Under the pieces are notes generated by a model. That model saw nothing but the letters and a program-made list of their open reading frames with translations. It was not told the DNA's origin and searched no databases. Source: JAVBQG01 sp031549185 (GTDB taxonomy: Bacteria; Synergistota; Synergistia; Synergistales; Synergistaceae). Taken from it: a stretch of 64,000 nt of DNA. Made by a program: the position numbers and the translations under genes. Where the stretch lies: contig JAVBQG010000006.1 in the NCBI GenBank assembly GCA_031549185.1, positions 1 to 64,000 of the forward strand. Direction: 5' to 3'. The number at the start of each line of letters is the position of its first letter. The first letter of the stretch is position 1. This document shows positions 38,801 to 48,213 of the stretch, in pieces.

Positions 38801-40099
38801 TCATTTTACGCCCAAAATCAAGCGTGGTAACCACATGGAGAGCCCCGGCAGATAGGTCGTGATCATCAGCACCGGCAACCAGCCGAAGAGGATAAACTTG
38901 AAAGTCGGACTCAGCATGTCGCTGATCGAAGCCTTCCCAACGCTGCTCGAAAGGTACAGGAGCGGCGCGCAGGGTGGGGTGATGTTCCCCATGCCGAGAT
39001 TGACGCCGACGATGGCGGCGAAGTGAACAGGGCTCACCCCGATCTCCTGGATAATGGGAATCAGGATGGGGGTGGCGAGCATACAGGCGCTGGCGTCGTC
39101 CATCAGCATCCCCATGATCACCATAAAGACGTTGAGCATGAGCAGGATCGCATACTTGTTGGTCGAGATCGAATAGAGGAACTCCAGGACGCGCCCCGGC
39201 ATATCCTCCATGATGTAGATCCGACTCAGGATCATGCAGCAGAAGAGCATGATCATGATGCTCCCCGTAGAAGTGGCCGCGTCGATCAACGTCTCCCCGA
39301 GCCCCTTGAGCGTGATACCGCGATACAAAAACATACCGACCGGCACCGCGTAGACAACTGCGACGGCGGACGCCTCGGTAGGGGTCATGATGCCCGAATA
39401 GATGCCACCCAGCACGATAACCGGCATCAGAAGGGCGGGGAAGGACTGTTTTGTCTTGCCGAAGAAGGAGAGCTTCTGTCCCTGCATCTCGGCTATCTTC
39501 GCAAGCGAGATGTTGGAGTCGTCCTTCAGGATGTAGCAGTTGATGACGGAGAAGAGCGTGGTGAGGATGATCCCCGGGACCACCGTGGCGAGGAAACTCG
39601 CCAACACGGACTGCCCACCCACCCACGAGTAGAGAATCATGATCGCGCTGGGCGGGATCAAGAGGCCCAACACGGCCGAATTCGCCATGAGCGCCGCAGA
39701 ATACCCTCTGCTGTATCCCGCTTTTTCGAACCGCGGGAACATGATCGAGCCGACGCAGGTCAACGTCGCGCAGGCGCTGCCCGTAACGGAACCAAAGATG
39801 GCGCACGACACGACGCCGACGACGCCGAGACCGCCCTTTAGCTTCGTCGCGAAACCGTCCGCGAGACCGACCAGCTTGTCCGCGATGTTTCCCTTCTCCA
39901 TCACACCTCCCGCGATCACGAAAAGTGGTATCGCGAAGAGCACCGACGTGCTGATCTTGCTGATGCCATAGGGCAGCATGAACGTCGACTCATAGTCGCC
40001 GGTAAAGATAAAGAACATCGTCGAAGTCAGAAACGCAAACGGAACCGGCACCCCGATCACCAGGCAGCCGAAAAGCAGCACGAGTCCAATGAATACCAT
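38801..40099 (-). CDS. dctM: TRAP transporter, large permease (DctM)
   Basis: A 432-residue membrane protein with about 12-13 hydrophobic segments and TRAP-DctM features: Phe-Ala-Ile-Pro-Leu-Phe-Val-Ile-Ala-Gly (about 54-63), Gly-Ser-Val-Thr-Gly-Ser-Ala (about 101-107), Pro-Pro-Ser and a Met-Thr-Pro-Thr-Glu-Ala-Ser-Ala segment (about 225). It forms the sodium-driven permease with DctQ and takes a carboxylate from DctP. The start lies three bases after the dctQ stop. Confidence 0.93.
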   Translation of the reverse strand: MVFIGLVLLFGCLVIGVPVPFAFLTSTMFFIFTGDYESTFMLPYGISKISTSVLFAIPLFVIAGGVMEKGNIADKLVGLADGFATKLKGGLGVVGVVSCAIFGSVTGSACATLTCVGSIMFPRFEKAGYSRGYSAALMANSAVLGLLIPPSAIMILYSWVGGQSVLASFLATVVPGIILTTLFSVINCYILKDDSNISLAKIAEMQGQKLSFFGKTKQSFPALLMPVIVLGGIYSGIMTPTEASAVAVVYAVPVGMFLYRGITLKGLGETLIDAATSTGSIMIMLFCCMILSRIYIMEDMPGRVLEFLYSISTNKYAILLMLNVFMVIMGMLMDDASACMLATPILIPIIQEIGVSPVHFAAIVGVNLGMGNITPPCAPLLYLSSSVGKASISDMLSPTFKFILFGWLPVLMITTYLPGLSMWLPRLILGVK

Positions 40100-40102
40100 C
40101 GC

Positions 40103-40615
40103 TCAACCTTCCTCCTCGTCCGGCTCGTCCTCTTTCCAGAACAACACCCAGCAAAAGGCCTTGAAGCCGTACAGTGCCATCAGGAAAAAGCTCAGGTACA
40201 CGGGGATGTACTCGAAAATCAACGGCAATTTCCAAACCGCGGTCCGAGGCTGCCGCAGGAGGGCGTGCGAAATCATGTCCGTCCCCCAGTAAAAAAACGT
40301 GGCGGCGACGACGAATGTGATGGCGGTGGCGACGATCGCCGCGATCTTGCGCAGTTTGAAACTCTTCACCATCGCCTGTACAATATCGGCGGTGATCTGG
40401 GAACCGCGATAGCTCGCGTAAGCTGCGCCCGTAAAATAAAGCCACATGGCGATGAACATCTCGATCTCTTCGATGGCGTAGAGGTCAGTCTTCAAGATAT
40501 ACCGGAAAAAAACGCCGACCGATATGAGCAACGGCAAGGCGGTAGCTGTCCCCATCATGATGAACCGTTCGACCGCCAGCAGCACCCGCTCGATTTTTCC
40601 CACCGTTCCCGACAT
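40103..40615 (-). CDS. dctQ: TRAP transporter, small permease (DctQ)
   Basis: A 170-residue protein with four hydrophobic helices (about residues 15-40, 48-66, 85-108 and 125-150), an Asp/Glu-rich C-terminus and the conserved Phe-Arg-Tyr-Ile-Leu-Lys at the end of helix 1. Start at ATG 40615 after GGAGGGCGATC. Typical DctQ size; sandwiched between dctP and dctM. Confidence 0.88.
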   Translation of the reverse strand: MSGTVGKIERVLLAVERFIMMGTATALPLLISVGVFFRYILKTDLYAIEEIEMFIAMWLYFTGAAYASYRGSQITADIVQAMVKSFKLRKIAAIVATAITFVVAATFFYWGTDMISHALLRQPRTAVWKLPLIFEYIPVYLSFFLMALYGFKAFCWVLFWKEDEPDEEEG

Positions 40616-40728
40616 ATGATCGCCCTCCTCTCCACTCCGCGGGTAAATGAAGAGGCTCTCCCTTTTCGCTTGACAAGGCAAGAGCCCCGCGTACTCACAC
40701 TCTTTCGAAAATACTGCCCATACCAGCT

Positions 40729-41730
40729 TTACTGCGCGTAGTTCTTCACGAGGCCCTCGGCGAGCTCCTTGCCGATCAGCTTGTCGAGCTTCGGCCACAA
40801 CGTCTTGCGAATGTGCTTCACGGTCGGCTCCAGCTCCTTGCTCGTGTACGTGAAAACTTTGATGCCGTGCTCCTGCATTTTTTTTGCATACTCGGTGTCG
40901 TCCTTCTCCGCCAGCGCAAAGCTCTTGTCTGCGGCCTTCGAGACGGCGTCCTGCAACACCTTTTGCTGTTGCGGGGTCAGCTTCGCCCACGATTTCTTGC
41001 TCATGATGAATTGCTCGGTCTCGATATAGGTGTTGAGCGCGTAGTAGTACTTGATGACGTCGCGGAAACCAAGATAATTCAGGTTTGCCGTGCCGCCCCA
41101 CCACCCCTCGCAGACGCCGGTCTGCATACCGGTATAGAGATCCGCATACGGGATGCTGACCGTGCGATAACCCATCGCGTCGATAAACATCTTCGCAATC
41201 TCGATGTTGGGGATGCGGCACAATACCCCCTTCGGAACCGTGGGGTCGAGCGGCTTGGCCGGTTCTTTGGTCAGTCCAAGCCCTCCGAATCCGTCCAGAA
41301 AAATCCCCAGGTACTTGACGTCGAGCTTGTCGTGAATTTCCGTGACCTGTTTGACGAGCCAGCCCTTGGGATCGAACATCTTGCGCGCCCCTTTGTAATC
41401 CGATGCAAGGTACGGGACGATGGTGATCTGGTGACGGGCGTCAAACTGTGGCGATATGGAGCAGAGCGCCATGTCGATGGTGCCCTTGGAGATTTCCTCG
41501 TACACGAGAGTATAGTCGCCCAGCTGATTGGCCGGGAAGACTCTGATTTTAACCTCGCCCTTCGTCCCCTTGTCCACCTCGGCGGCAATCTCCTTCATAA
41601 CCTTGGTCGCGATATGATCCGCGGGGCTCTGACCGGCAAACTTCAGCGTAATCGCCGCCATTGCTCCGGAGGACGTCAGTAATGAGAAAAAGAGCGCCAG
41701 CGCGATCGATATGCCCACTTTCCGTTTCAT
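40729..41730 (-). CDS. dctP: TRAP transporter substrate-binding protein (DctP)
   Basis: A 333-residue periplasmic receptor. A signal peptide of about 25 residues (Lys-Arg-Lys then a hydrophobic core, cleavage near Ala-Met-Ala-Ala) is followed by Leu-Lys-Phe-Ala-Gly-Gln-Ser-Pro-Ala-Asp-His, Val-Phe-Pro-Ala-Asn-Gln-Leu-Gly-Asp and the Gly-Thr-Ile-Asp-Met-Ala segment. The conserved substrate-carboxylate Arg probably lies in Val-Leu-Cys-Arg-Ile-Pro-Asn. It delivers an organic acid to DctQM. The two ornithine-cyclodeaminase-like genes directly upstream suggest an amino- or imino-acid-type ligand, but this is inference. Confidence 0.92.
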   Translation of the reverse strand: MKRKVGISIALALFFSLLTSSGAMAAITLKFAGQSPADHIATKVMKEIAAEVDKGTKGEVKIRVFPANQLGDYTLVYEEISKGTIDMALCSISPQFDARHQITIVPYLASDYKGARKMFDPKGWLVKQVTEIHDKLDVKYLGIFLDGFGGLGLTKEPAKPLDPTVPKGVLCRIPNIEIAKMFIDAMGYRTVSIPYADLYTGMQTGVCEGWWGGTANLNYLGFRDVIKYYYALNTYIETEQFIMSKKSWAKLTPQQQKVLQDAVSKAADKSFALAEKDDTEYAKKMQEHGIKVFTYTSKELEPTVKHIRKTLWPKLDKLIGKELAEGLVKNYAQ

Positions 41731-41783
41731 TTTCTCTCGAAACCTCCCCTTTTTTCATCTCGCCTCTGTATTTGTAGTTCCGC

Positions 41784-42815
41784 TCAGAGGGGCATGATCT
41801 TTCCAAGGCGCTTTTTGACGATGTCGTCGAGCACGGGCCTGGACATGATGGCATCCTCGATCGCCATGCCGACGTTGTTGTCGACGATCAGCTCGTCCTT
41901 GCGCTCTCTGCCCCTCTTGATGCCGGCGGCCACCTCGCCGGTCTCGCCGTAGATCTTCGGCAGGCCGTCCGGATAATAGCCGTAATGCACAAAGAGTTCG
42001 TGCTCGTCGATGCTGTCGCAGAGATACTTGTCCGCGCGCTTCATGGTGGCATCCTCGTAGAGAGAGTGCATGTCGCACATGAGAATCGTCTGCCCCTTCG
42101 AGACCCAGGCGTCCCTTACCTGCGGAGTCGGGACGGAGGTGATCGCCGTCGCCGAGGCGACGACCTCCGACGACTTCACCAACTCCTCGATCGATTTCGC
42201 CTTTACGATCTTCGCGCGTTGATTCGGCTGACAGAGGGCGATCAGTTCGTCCATGGCGGGCGCATAGTTGTCGTAGATATAGATGGTCTCCAACTTGGGG
42301 AGAGGAAGGTCCATGATGCGGCAGTGTTCTTTTCCCTGCACACCGCAGCCGATCATGCCAAAGGTGGTCGCGTCGGTATTCGCCAGATATTTCGCCGCCA
42401 CGGCCGAGACTGCCGCGGTGCGCACCTGCGTGATCCACGCCGCGTCCATGATGGCGATCGGCCACCCCGACTCGTGGTCGTTGTAGACGATCAGTGCGGA
42501 GGTCTGGTTCAACCCGAAACGATCCCGGTTCTCGGGGAAACAGCTCCCCCATTTGATCATCGCGACGAACTCGTCTTTGACATACGCGGGCATCGCGTGC
42601 ATCAGGGTGTTCTTTTGGGACACAGGGTGAATCCCGATCTTGGCCGGCATCTCACAATCTTTACGTCCGTGGATCGCGAGGGCCTTTTCCGTCTCTTTGA
42701 ACACCTCTTCGCGCGCGATACCCAGGCTCTCCACTTCGCTGCGAGTGATCCAGAGGCACTCCCTGCCTATCTTCACATACTCGTTGATCCAAGCTCTGTA
42801 CTCTGCGCTGTTCAT
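41784..42815 (-). CDS. ornithine cyclodeaminase / mu-crystallin family protein (copy 1)
   Basis: A 343-residue protein. An N-terminal dimerisation part with Cys-Glu-Met-Pro-Ala-Lys-Ile-Gly-Ile-His (substrate Lys) precedes Ile-Val-Tyr-Asn-Asp and Thr-Gln-Val-Arg-Thr-Ala-Ala-Val. The Rossmann fold has Gly-Met-Ile-Gly-Cys-Gly-Val-Gln-Gly (about residues 153-161), and the C-terminal Asp-Glu-Leu-Ile-Val-Asp-Asn-Asn-Val-Gly-Met-Ala motif is present. It may reduce an imino acid or deaminate an amino acid with NAD(P). Start at ATG 42815 after AAGGAGGAG. Paralogue of the next gene upstream; 31 bases separate them. Substrate unknown. Confidence 0.87.
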   Translation of the reverse strand: MNSAEYRAWINEYVKIGRECLWITRSEVESLGIAREEVFKETEKALAIHGRKDCEMPAKIGIHPVSQKNTLMHAMPAYVKDEFVAMIKWGSCFPENRDRFGLNQTSALIVYNDHESGWPIAIMDAAWITQVRTAAVSAVAAKYLANTDATTFGMIGCGVQGKEHCRIMDLPLPKLETIYIYDNYAPAMDELIALCQPNQRAKIVKAKSIEELVKSSEVVASATAITSVPTPQVRDAWVSKGQTILMCDMHSLYEDATMKRADKYLCDSIDEHELFVHYGYYPDGLPKIYGETGEVAAGIKRGRERKDELIVDNNVGMAIEDAIMSRPVLDDIVKKRLGKIMPL

Positions 42816-42846
42816 CTCCCGCTCCTCCTTCAATGGCGATGCGTTG

Positions 42847-43890
42847 TTATTTCGTACTCTTCCACAGAGGAAGCTTGATGCCGATGCCATTCTCCAGGGC
42901 CGCGTCGAAGACCGCCCTGGCGCACATCATATCCTCCACGGCCATGCCGACGTTGTTCGTCACGATCAACTCGTTTTTGTTCGTCCGGGCAGGTTTCAAT
43001 CCACAGAAAGCCTCGCCCGTTTCCCCCGTGATCACGGGCAAACCCCACGGGTAGTAGCCGTAGCCCTTGAGCAGCTCGTGCTGCTCGATGCTGTCCACAT
43101 AATATTTATCCGCGCGTTTGTAAATCGCATCCTCATACACCGAGTGGCAATCGCAACAGACCAGCGTCTGCCCCCCCGAAACCCACGCGTCCTTAACAAA
43201 CGGGGAGGGCTTGTGCGCGATCGGGACGGCGGATGCGATAACCTCGCAACTCTTGACAAGCTCTTCTGCGGAGGCAGCCTTGACGATCTTCGCTTTGACG
43301 ACGGGCGAACACTCTGCGATCAAACGCTCCGCCGCCGCTTCGTAGAGGTCGTAAACATATATTTTTTCAAGCCTCGGGAGGGCTTTTTCGATCATCTTGA
43401 CGTGCGCCCTGCCCTGAATGCCGCAGCCGATCATGCCAAACGTCGTCGCGTCGAGATTGGCGAGATACCGGATGCTCACCATCGACACACCCGGTGTGCG
43501 AACCTCCGTAATCCACGTGGCGTCCATCATCGAAAGCAACAATCCCGACTCGGGGTCGTTGTAGAGAATCTGACAATTCGTCGGCGTTATATCCGGGAAC
43601 CGCTGGTTGTTGGTCGGGAAATTGCTCCCCCATTTGATCCCGCAGGCCATATTGTTCGGAAGATAAGCGGGCATGGCATGCATCAGAGAATCCGGTTGCG
43701 GATGAAGTCCTATCTTTGCGGGCATTTCCACTTCCCTCTTGCTGTAAGCGACCATCGCCTTCTCGTCAAGCCCAATAATCTCGTCGACAGAAAGGCCGGT
43801 GGCCTTACAATCACCCTCGCTCAGATAAAGAAATTCATGCCCGATATTTAAATACTTCAAAATCCAGTTGCGATATTCCATTTTGTCCAT
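42847..43890 (-). CDS. ornithine cyclodeaminase / mu-crystallin family protein (copy 2)
   Basis: A 347-residue paralogue of the preceding gene product, matching it along its length: Glu-Met-Pro-Ala-Lys-Ile-Gly-Leu-His, Ile-Thr-Glu-Val-Arg-Thr-Pro-Gly-Val, Gly-Met-Ile-Gly-Cys-Gly-Ile-Gln-Gly-Arg-Ala-His, Cys-Cys-Asp-Cys-His-Ser-Val-Tyr and Asn-Glu-Leu-Ile-Val-Thr-Asn-Asn-Val-Gly-Met-Ala. Being separately conserved, the pair may form a heteromer or act on different isomers. It is the first gene of the operon with the TRAP transporter; a clear promoter lies 80-110 bases upstream. Substrate unknown. Confidence 0.87.
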   Translation of the reverse strand: MDKMEYRNWILKYLNIGHEFLYLSEGDCKATGLSVDEIIGLDEKAMVAYSKREVEMPAKIGLHPQPDSLMHAMPAYLPNNMACGIKWGSNFPTNNQRFPDITPTNCQILYNDPESGLLLSMMDATWITEVRTPGVSMVSIRYLANLDATTFGMIGCGIQGRAHVKMIEKALPRLEKIYVYDLYEAAAERLIAECSPVVKAKIVKAASAEELVKSCEVIASAVPIAHKPSPFVKDAWVSGGQTLVCCDCHSVYEDAIYKRADKYYVDSIEQHELLKGYGYYPWGLPVITGETGEAFCGLKPARTNKNELIVTNNVGMAVEDMMCARAVFDAALENGIGIKLPLWKSTK

Positions 43891-43970
43891 GACAATGCTT
43901 CTCCTCTCTAATTAGTATTTGGATATCAAACCTTCTTTTTTAACATATGATGAAATTATCTCTTCATTCG

Positions 43971-43999
43971 AGATTAGCATTGGGCTCATGGACTGTCAA
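43971..43999 (-). promoter_or_regulatory. promoter of the cyclodeaminase-TRAP operon
   Basis: On the minus strand: TTGACA (43999-43994), 17 bases, TAATCT (43976-43971). Located upstream of the first gene, which starts at 43890. Confidence 0.75.
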
Positions 44000-44035
44000 G
44001 TATCGTTTGGGAATACAGAGGAAACCTTTATAAAT

Positions 44036-44071
44036 AAAAGATCGGTCGATTTTGCAATCGACCGATCTTTT
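44036..44071 (-). terminator. terminator hairpin after the hybrid kinase gene
   Basis: A perfect 16-base-pair palindromic stem (44036-44051 with 44056-44071, core GATCGGTCGATT) with loop TTGC and A/T tails on both sides, so it can work in both directions. It isolates the kinase gene from the downstream operon. Confidence 0.85.
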
Positions 44072-44140
44072 ATTCGGTATTTCCAAGACTAAGATGAGAA
44101 AAATAGATCACTATACGCTTTCAACAGCGAACGATTGGAT

Positions 44141-47100
44141 TTACAAATCCACCCCACCTTTAATCTCCACGACAACTCTGGCAAGCGCGGCGGAAAATCG
44201 TCCCAGCAGAGCTTCCAGCTCGTGAACGCCAGCGAACGTCGCGGCGGCCATCTCCAACTCGCGGCTGACGCCACTCAACTCCTCTGCCGCCAAGTTCGAG
44301 CTCATAGCCTTCATCGAGCGGGCCATCTGCTGCACTTTTCCGTAGTTCCCCTCGCGGATCGCCTCTTTGATCCGTTCGTCGTAGTCGTGATAATCCGTAT
44401 AGAAACGGCCCAGCATCTTCTCATACAGACCCCTGTTGCCGCCGAAGCGGTCGAGGGCCGCCTGCACGCGAAAGACCTCGGCCCTCGGGCCTCCCTGCAG
44501 AGCTGTCTCCGAACGCACTTTCTCCACGTCCCAGCTCCATTTGATCAGGACCTCTTTCAGCTGATCGACGTCCACGGGTTTGGAAATGTAGTCGTCCATG
44601 CCGGATTCGATGCACCTCTGCCGGTCGCCGACCATGGCGTTCGCCGTCATCGCGATCACCGGTATCTCGGGATTGCGGACGGCGGAGTCGGGCCGGCGCA
44701 GAAGCTCGGTCGCGCGGTAGCCGTCCAGCTCCGGCATCTGACAGTCCATCAAGACGATATCGTAATCTCCGGCGCCGAGGGCTTCCAGCGCTTTTTTGCC
44801 GTTCTCCGCCACGTCGACCGAGTGCCCCATCTTCTCCAGCAGGTCCTGCGCCACCATCTGGTTGATCGGCTCGTCCTCCGCCAGGAGGATCTTCATGGGT
44901 TTCATTCCGCCCTCGCCGATGCGGGGCTTTTCGATTTCGGCAACCTCGCTTCCCGCCGCCCCGTTGTACTTGCGCATGAACCGCGCGAGCGCGCCGGTGT
45001 TGATCGGCTTCGATATGAAACCGACCACGCCCTCCAGATCGAGCGCATCCTGAGGCGCCGGCCCTCCCAGCGTAGCGAGCAGGCCGAACTTGCAATCCTT
45101 GTTCTGCGTAAAGCGCCGGATCATCTCGATGCACTCGGCGGCGGAGAGACCGGCGGCCTCGAAGTCGATCAGCGCCAGCGGATATGGTTCGCCGTTGGGG
45201 GCGTTCCCCAACAGGGCGTTCAACACCTCTCCGAAGGTGAGGGCCTCCACGACCGTGGCTCCCCACGACTCCAGCGTCTGCCGCAGCGTCTTGCGAGAGA
45301 GGGGCATGTGCTCGAAGATCAGGATCGGACCGCCGACGACACGCACCTCCTCGCGCTCCACCTCCGTCGGCTGCCGGTGCGGATAATCGAGGCGCACGGT
45401 GAAGAAAAAAGTCGACCCCTTGCCTGCGGTGCTCTGGGCCTCGATCGTCCCATTCATCAATTCGACCAGCTTTTTGCTGATCGAGAGACCGAGCCCCGTG
45501 CCGCCAAATTTGCGCGTGATGGACGAGTCGGCCTGCGCGAAGGGGTTGAACAGATCGTGCAGGCGGTCCTGCTCGATGCCGATGCCCGTGTCGCGCACCT
45601 CGAAGTGCAGCACCGGGCGCGCGGCTCCGCCCACGACCTCCTGCTTGTACGAGCAGTAGACGACGACCTCGCCCTTCTGTGTGAATTTGATCGCGTTGCT
45701 GACGATGTTGATCAAAACCTGGCGCACCCGGCTGGGGTCGCCCCGCAGAAGGGGCGGTACGTTGCGATCCACGATCAGGCCGAGCTCGAGCCCCTTCTCG
45801 TGCGCGCGGAAGGCGAGCATCTCGCACGCCTCCTCGATCATATTGCGGGGCGCGAAGTCGACCGACTCCAGCGACAGCTTGTCGGCTTCGATCTTGGAAA
45901 AATCGAGAATGTCACCGATCACCGTCAACAGCGCGTCGGCACTGTTACGGATCGTCTCGGTGTACTTTCGCTGCAGCGGGCTCAAGGGAGTATCCAGCAG
46001 CAGGGCGGTGAGTCCGATGACGCCGTTCATCGGCGTGCGGATCTCGTGGCTCATGTTGGCGAGAAATTCGCTCTTCGCCTTGCTGGCAAGCTCCGCCGCC
46101 TCCAGCCGCCGATGTTCCGTAATGTCGCTGAAAAAACCCTCCACGATGCTGAAGTTGGGGTCGTCCTCACGCACCTCGACGACGCGGCTTCGCTCCCAGA
46201 TCCAGCGGACTTCGCCGCTCTTGTGGATGATGCGGAAGGTCGTGTCCAGTGGCTTGTCGACGAGAAGGGAGGCCTGGTTGTCAACGCAGAGCCTCGGAAG
46301 GTCTTCCGGATGAACGATGTCGAAAAAGCAAAGCTTGTTGTTGCCCACAATGTCCTCGGGGGGATAACCGGTCATCTCGAGACAGCCCTCGCTCATGTAC
46401 TCCATCGTGAACGTGGGATAGTCGTTGCGGCAGCGGAACGCCGTGCCTGGGAGATTTGAAATGAGCGTACTCATGCGGCGCTCGCTCTCGTAGACGCGGG
46501 CGCTCTCCATCGCGATGACGACGAAGTCCGCCACGGACGCGCCGAAGGCTTGCTCCTCCAGCGTCCAGTAACGGGGGCTGCCCGTGTGCTCGATGCAGAC
46601 GACGCCGACGAAATCGCCGCCGACGCGGACCGGGCAATCGAGAAGGGCTTGTATGCCGTCGAGGCTGTAGTCGGCCGCCATGCTCGGCAGGATCGTGTCC
46701 GTCGCCGTATCGGGAATGGCAATGTTGCGCTCCGTCTCGAGAAGGGAGATGTATTGCGGGTATTTGTCCAGCCCGAACGAATCGTCGATGTAATGTTCGT
46801 GGCGCCTGTTGTCGTAGATCATCTCATTGCAGAGTTCGGACTTGCCGAGGCGCCAGATGCCGACCCGTGCTGCTCCGAGGGTCTTGGCGGCAATCTCGGT
46901 GATCAGGCGGGCGGCGTTCTCGAAGTTGCCCGCCATCAATTCGGGAGCCCCGCTCAGCTTTCGCAGGGCCTCGCGCCTGTCCGCTTCCGCCTTCGCGCTC
47001 ATGAGACTTGCATTGTCGTGGAGCGCCACGGCAAAAGCTCGCTGTCCCTCCCACTCGACCGCCATCACGTGCAGTTCGCCGCACCAATTGCCGATCCGAA

Positions 47101-47344
47101 CGGCGGGAATCACATAGTTCCCCATCCCGTCGTCCAGAGCCGGGAGCGCGCAGTACTTCAACACCGCGTCTTCTTTCAACAGCAGGTCGGCCAGAGGGGG
47201 GCAGGTCTCGCCCATCTCCGGGGGCCAGATCTCCTTCACGAAAGAAGCCGATCGCCAGAGTAACGTGCCGTCTTCGGCCAGGACGATGACAACAGGCTCT
47301 TCTAGAAGTTTCAGGAAAGGAACGAAATTGGCGGCATCCGTCAT
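44141..47344 (-). CDS. hybrid sensor histidine kinase (PAS-GAF-PAS-HisKA-HATPase-REC-REC-Hpt-like)
   Basis: A 1067-residue soluble hybrid kinase without membrane segments. An N-terminal PAS-like part (about 1-110), a GAF domain (about 140-290, ending Val-Gly-Val-Val-Cys-Ile-Glu-His) and a PAS domain (about 295-412) precede HisKA with the phospho-acceptor in Met-Ser-His433-Glu-Ile-Arg-Thr-Pro. HATPase motifs are Asn-Ile-Val-Ser-Asn-Ala, Asp-Thr-Gly-Ile-Gly-Ile and Gly-Thr-Gly-Leu-Gly-Leu. A weak receiver (keeps Leu-Ile-Asp-Phe) is followed by a good receiver (Met-Asp-Cys-Gln-Met-Pro). The C-terminal Hpt-like domain has Arg in place of the phospho-accepting His (Met-Ala-Arg-Ser-Met-Lys). No response regulator gene is adjacent. 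Signal unknown; cytosolic ligand or redox sensing is likely. Confidence 0.93.
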   Translation of the reverse strand: MTDAANFVPFLKLLEEPVVIVLAEDGTLLWRSASFVKEIWPPEMGETCPPLADLLLKEDAVLKYCALPALDDGMGNYVIPAVRIGNWCGELHVMAVEWEGQRAFAVALHDNASLMSAKAEADRREALRKLSGAPELMAGNFENAARLITEIAAKTLGAARVGIWRLGKSELCNEMIYDNRRHEHYIDDSFGLDKYPQYISLLETERNIAIPDTATDTILPSMAADYSLDGIQALLDCPVRVGGDFVGVVCIEHTGSPRYWTLEEQAFGASVADFVVIAMESARVYESERRMSTLISNLPGTAFRCRNDYPTFTMEYMSEGCLEMTGYPPEDIVGNNKLCFFDIVHPEDLPRLCVDNQASLLVDKPLDTTFRIIHKSGEVRWIWERSRVVEVREDDPNFSIVEGFFSDITEHRRLEAAELASKAKSEFLANMSHEIRTPMNGVIGLTALLLDTPLSPLQRKYTETIRNSADALLTVIGDILDFSKIEADKLSLESVDFAPRNMIEEACEMLAFRAHEKGLELGLIVDRNVPPLLRGDPSRVRQVLINIVSNAIKFTQKGEVVVYCSYKQEVVGGAARPVLHFEVRDTGIGIEQDRLHDLFNPFAQADSSITRKFGGTGLGLSISKKLVELMNGTIEAQSTAGKGSTFFFTVRLDYPHRQPTEVEREEVRVVGGPILIFEHMPLSRKTLRQTLESWGATVVEALTFGEVLNALLGNAPNGEPYPLALIDFEAAGLSAAECIEMIRRFTQNKDCKFGLLATLGGPAPQDALDLEGVVGFISKPINTGALARFMRKYNGAAGSEVAEIEKPRIGEGGMKPMKILLAEDEPINQMVAQDLLEKMGHSVDVAENGKKALEALGAGDYDIVLMDCQMPELDGYRATELLRRPDSAVRNPEIPVIAMTANAMVGDRQRCIESGMDDYISKPVDVDQLKEVLIKWSWDVEKVRSETALQGGPRAEVFRVQAALDRFGGNRGLYEKMLGRFYTDYHDYDERIKEAIREGNYGKVQQMARSMKAMSSNLAAEELSGVSRELEMAAATFAGVHELEALLGRFSAALARVVVEIKGGVDL

Positions 47345-47501
47345 GTCTTTTCTCCTTCTTCCAGGTTCACCGATTGCACAGCAATTTCTATACTCTCACG
47401 CAGCGAAATTGTCGCTGGAGCGATTCGATCAGCCTCTCCCCAAATCTCACTCGGTCGCAAATTTGTCATATAAAATATCGACGTGCCAAAGGTATGAATT
47501 T

Positions 47502-47530
47502 ACGATACAGGCTGCAACTTCTATTGTCAA
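47502..47530 (-). promoter_or_regulatory. promoter upstream of the hybrid kinase
   Basis: Minus strand: TTGACA (47530-47525), 17 bases, TATCGT (47507-47502). It lies about 160 bases upstream of the kinase start codon and just beyond the terminator of the cupin gene. Confidence 0.65.
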
Positions 47531-47566
47531 TCAAAGCGAAATCGAAACAATCGCCAAGCGCGCACA

Positions 47567-47605
47567 AAAAAACAGCTGCCGAAAAAAATTCGGCAGCTGT
47601 TTTTT
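47567..47605 (-). terminator. terminator of the cupin gene
   Basis: ACAGCTGCCGAA pairs with TTCGGCAGCTGT around an A5 loop. On the minus strand the stem is followed by a run of seven T residues. Confidence 0.9.
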
Positions 47606-47613
47606 CTTAATTT

Positions 47614-48030
47614 CTATTCCTTCGCCTCTTCTTCTTTCCTTCTCTTGCGCTCCGCTCTCATGCTGACCTTCTTGGCGTGCGGATCGCCCCGGGTGGGAAC
47701 GATGCAGATGAATGCGAAATCCTCGTCTCCGATATTGCGGAATTGGTGCTCCTTTCCGCTGGGCACCCGCGCCCAGTTGCCGTTCGCCAGGTCGTAGCGC
47801 TCGCCCTCCACCTCGACCTCGCCGTGCCCGCCGAGCGACAGCGCGAGGTGATCCCATTCGTGCGCGTGCCAGGGGATCGACGCCCCCTTCGGTAGAACGA
47901 AATGCCGCATCACATAGTCGTCCCAGAAAGCGTCCGGCCCGAAAATATTCCGCTTCGTCACGCTCGGCGCCAGCGCCGACGCGTCCAGCGTCTCGATGTC
48001 GACGATCCTGCCCCAGTTCTTCTCCCGCAA
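47614..48030 (-). CDS. single-domain cupin protein
   Basis: A 138-residue cupin. Motif 1 is His-Ala-His-Glu-Trp-Asp-His-Leu-Ala-Leu-Ser-Leu-Gly-Gly-His-Gly (metal-binding His/Glu) and motif 2 is Pro-Ser-Gly-Lys-Glu-His-Gln-Phe-Arg-Asn. The tail is very Lys/Glu/Arg-rich. The start is taken as TTG 48030, which sits six bases after a perfect GGAGGTG; the ATG at 48084 has no ribosome site and lies inside a repeat. Cupins of this type bind small molecules or metals; no specific reaction can be named. Monocistronic, with a strong terminator. Confidence 0.8.
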   Translation of the reverse strand: MREKNWGRIVDIETLDASALAPSVTKRNIFGPDAFWDDYVMRHFVLPKGASIPWHAHEWDHLALSLGGHGEVEVEGERYDLANGNWARVPSGKEHQFRNIGDEDFAFICIVPTRGDPHAKKVSMRAERKRRKEEEAKE

Positions 48031-48061
48031 AAAAATCACCTCCGTAAAAGAAACGGACCAT

Positions 48062-48198
48062 GGGCTCCGCCCCACATCCCGCAAGGGGATATTGTCCCCT
48101 TGACCCCATTATAAATTATGGCTGCGCGTTGCGCAGCCATAATTTCGTAACGGGGTCAAGGGGACGATGTCCCCTTGCGGGGTGTGGGGCAGCGCCCC
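48062..48198. repeat. large hairpin repeat element
   Basis: About 137 bases forming one long imperfect palindrome: the left half runs CCCGCAAGGGGATATTGTCC, then TTGACCCC; the right half carries the inverted GGGGTCAAGGGGACGATGTC and TTGCGGGGTGTGGGG. The centre is ATTATGGCTGCGC-GTT-GCGCAGCCATAAT. No coding function; located between the aldehyde oxidoreductase and cupin genes. Confidence 0.85.
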
Positions 48199-48213
48199 AC
48201 GGTTCCGGTTTTA

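Noticed and set aside
40103..41221. A 372-residue minus-strand frame covering dctQ and part of dctP
   Set aside because: Only the last 170 residues look like DctQ and have a ribosome site (ATG 40615); the rest is a shadow of dctP.
44135..46459. A 774-residue plus-strand open frame opposite the hybrid kinase
   Set aside because: Antisense shadow of the kinase, with shadow-type composition and no motifs.
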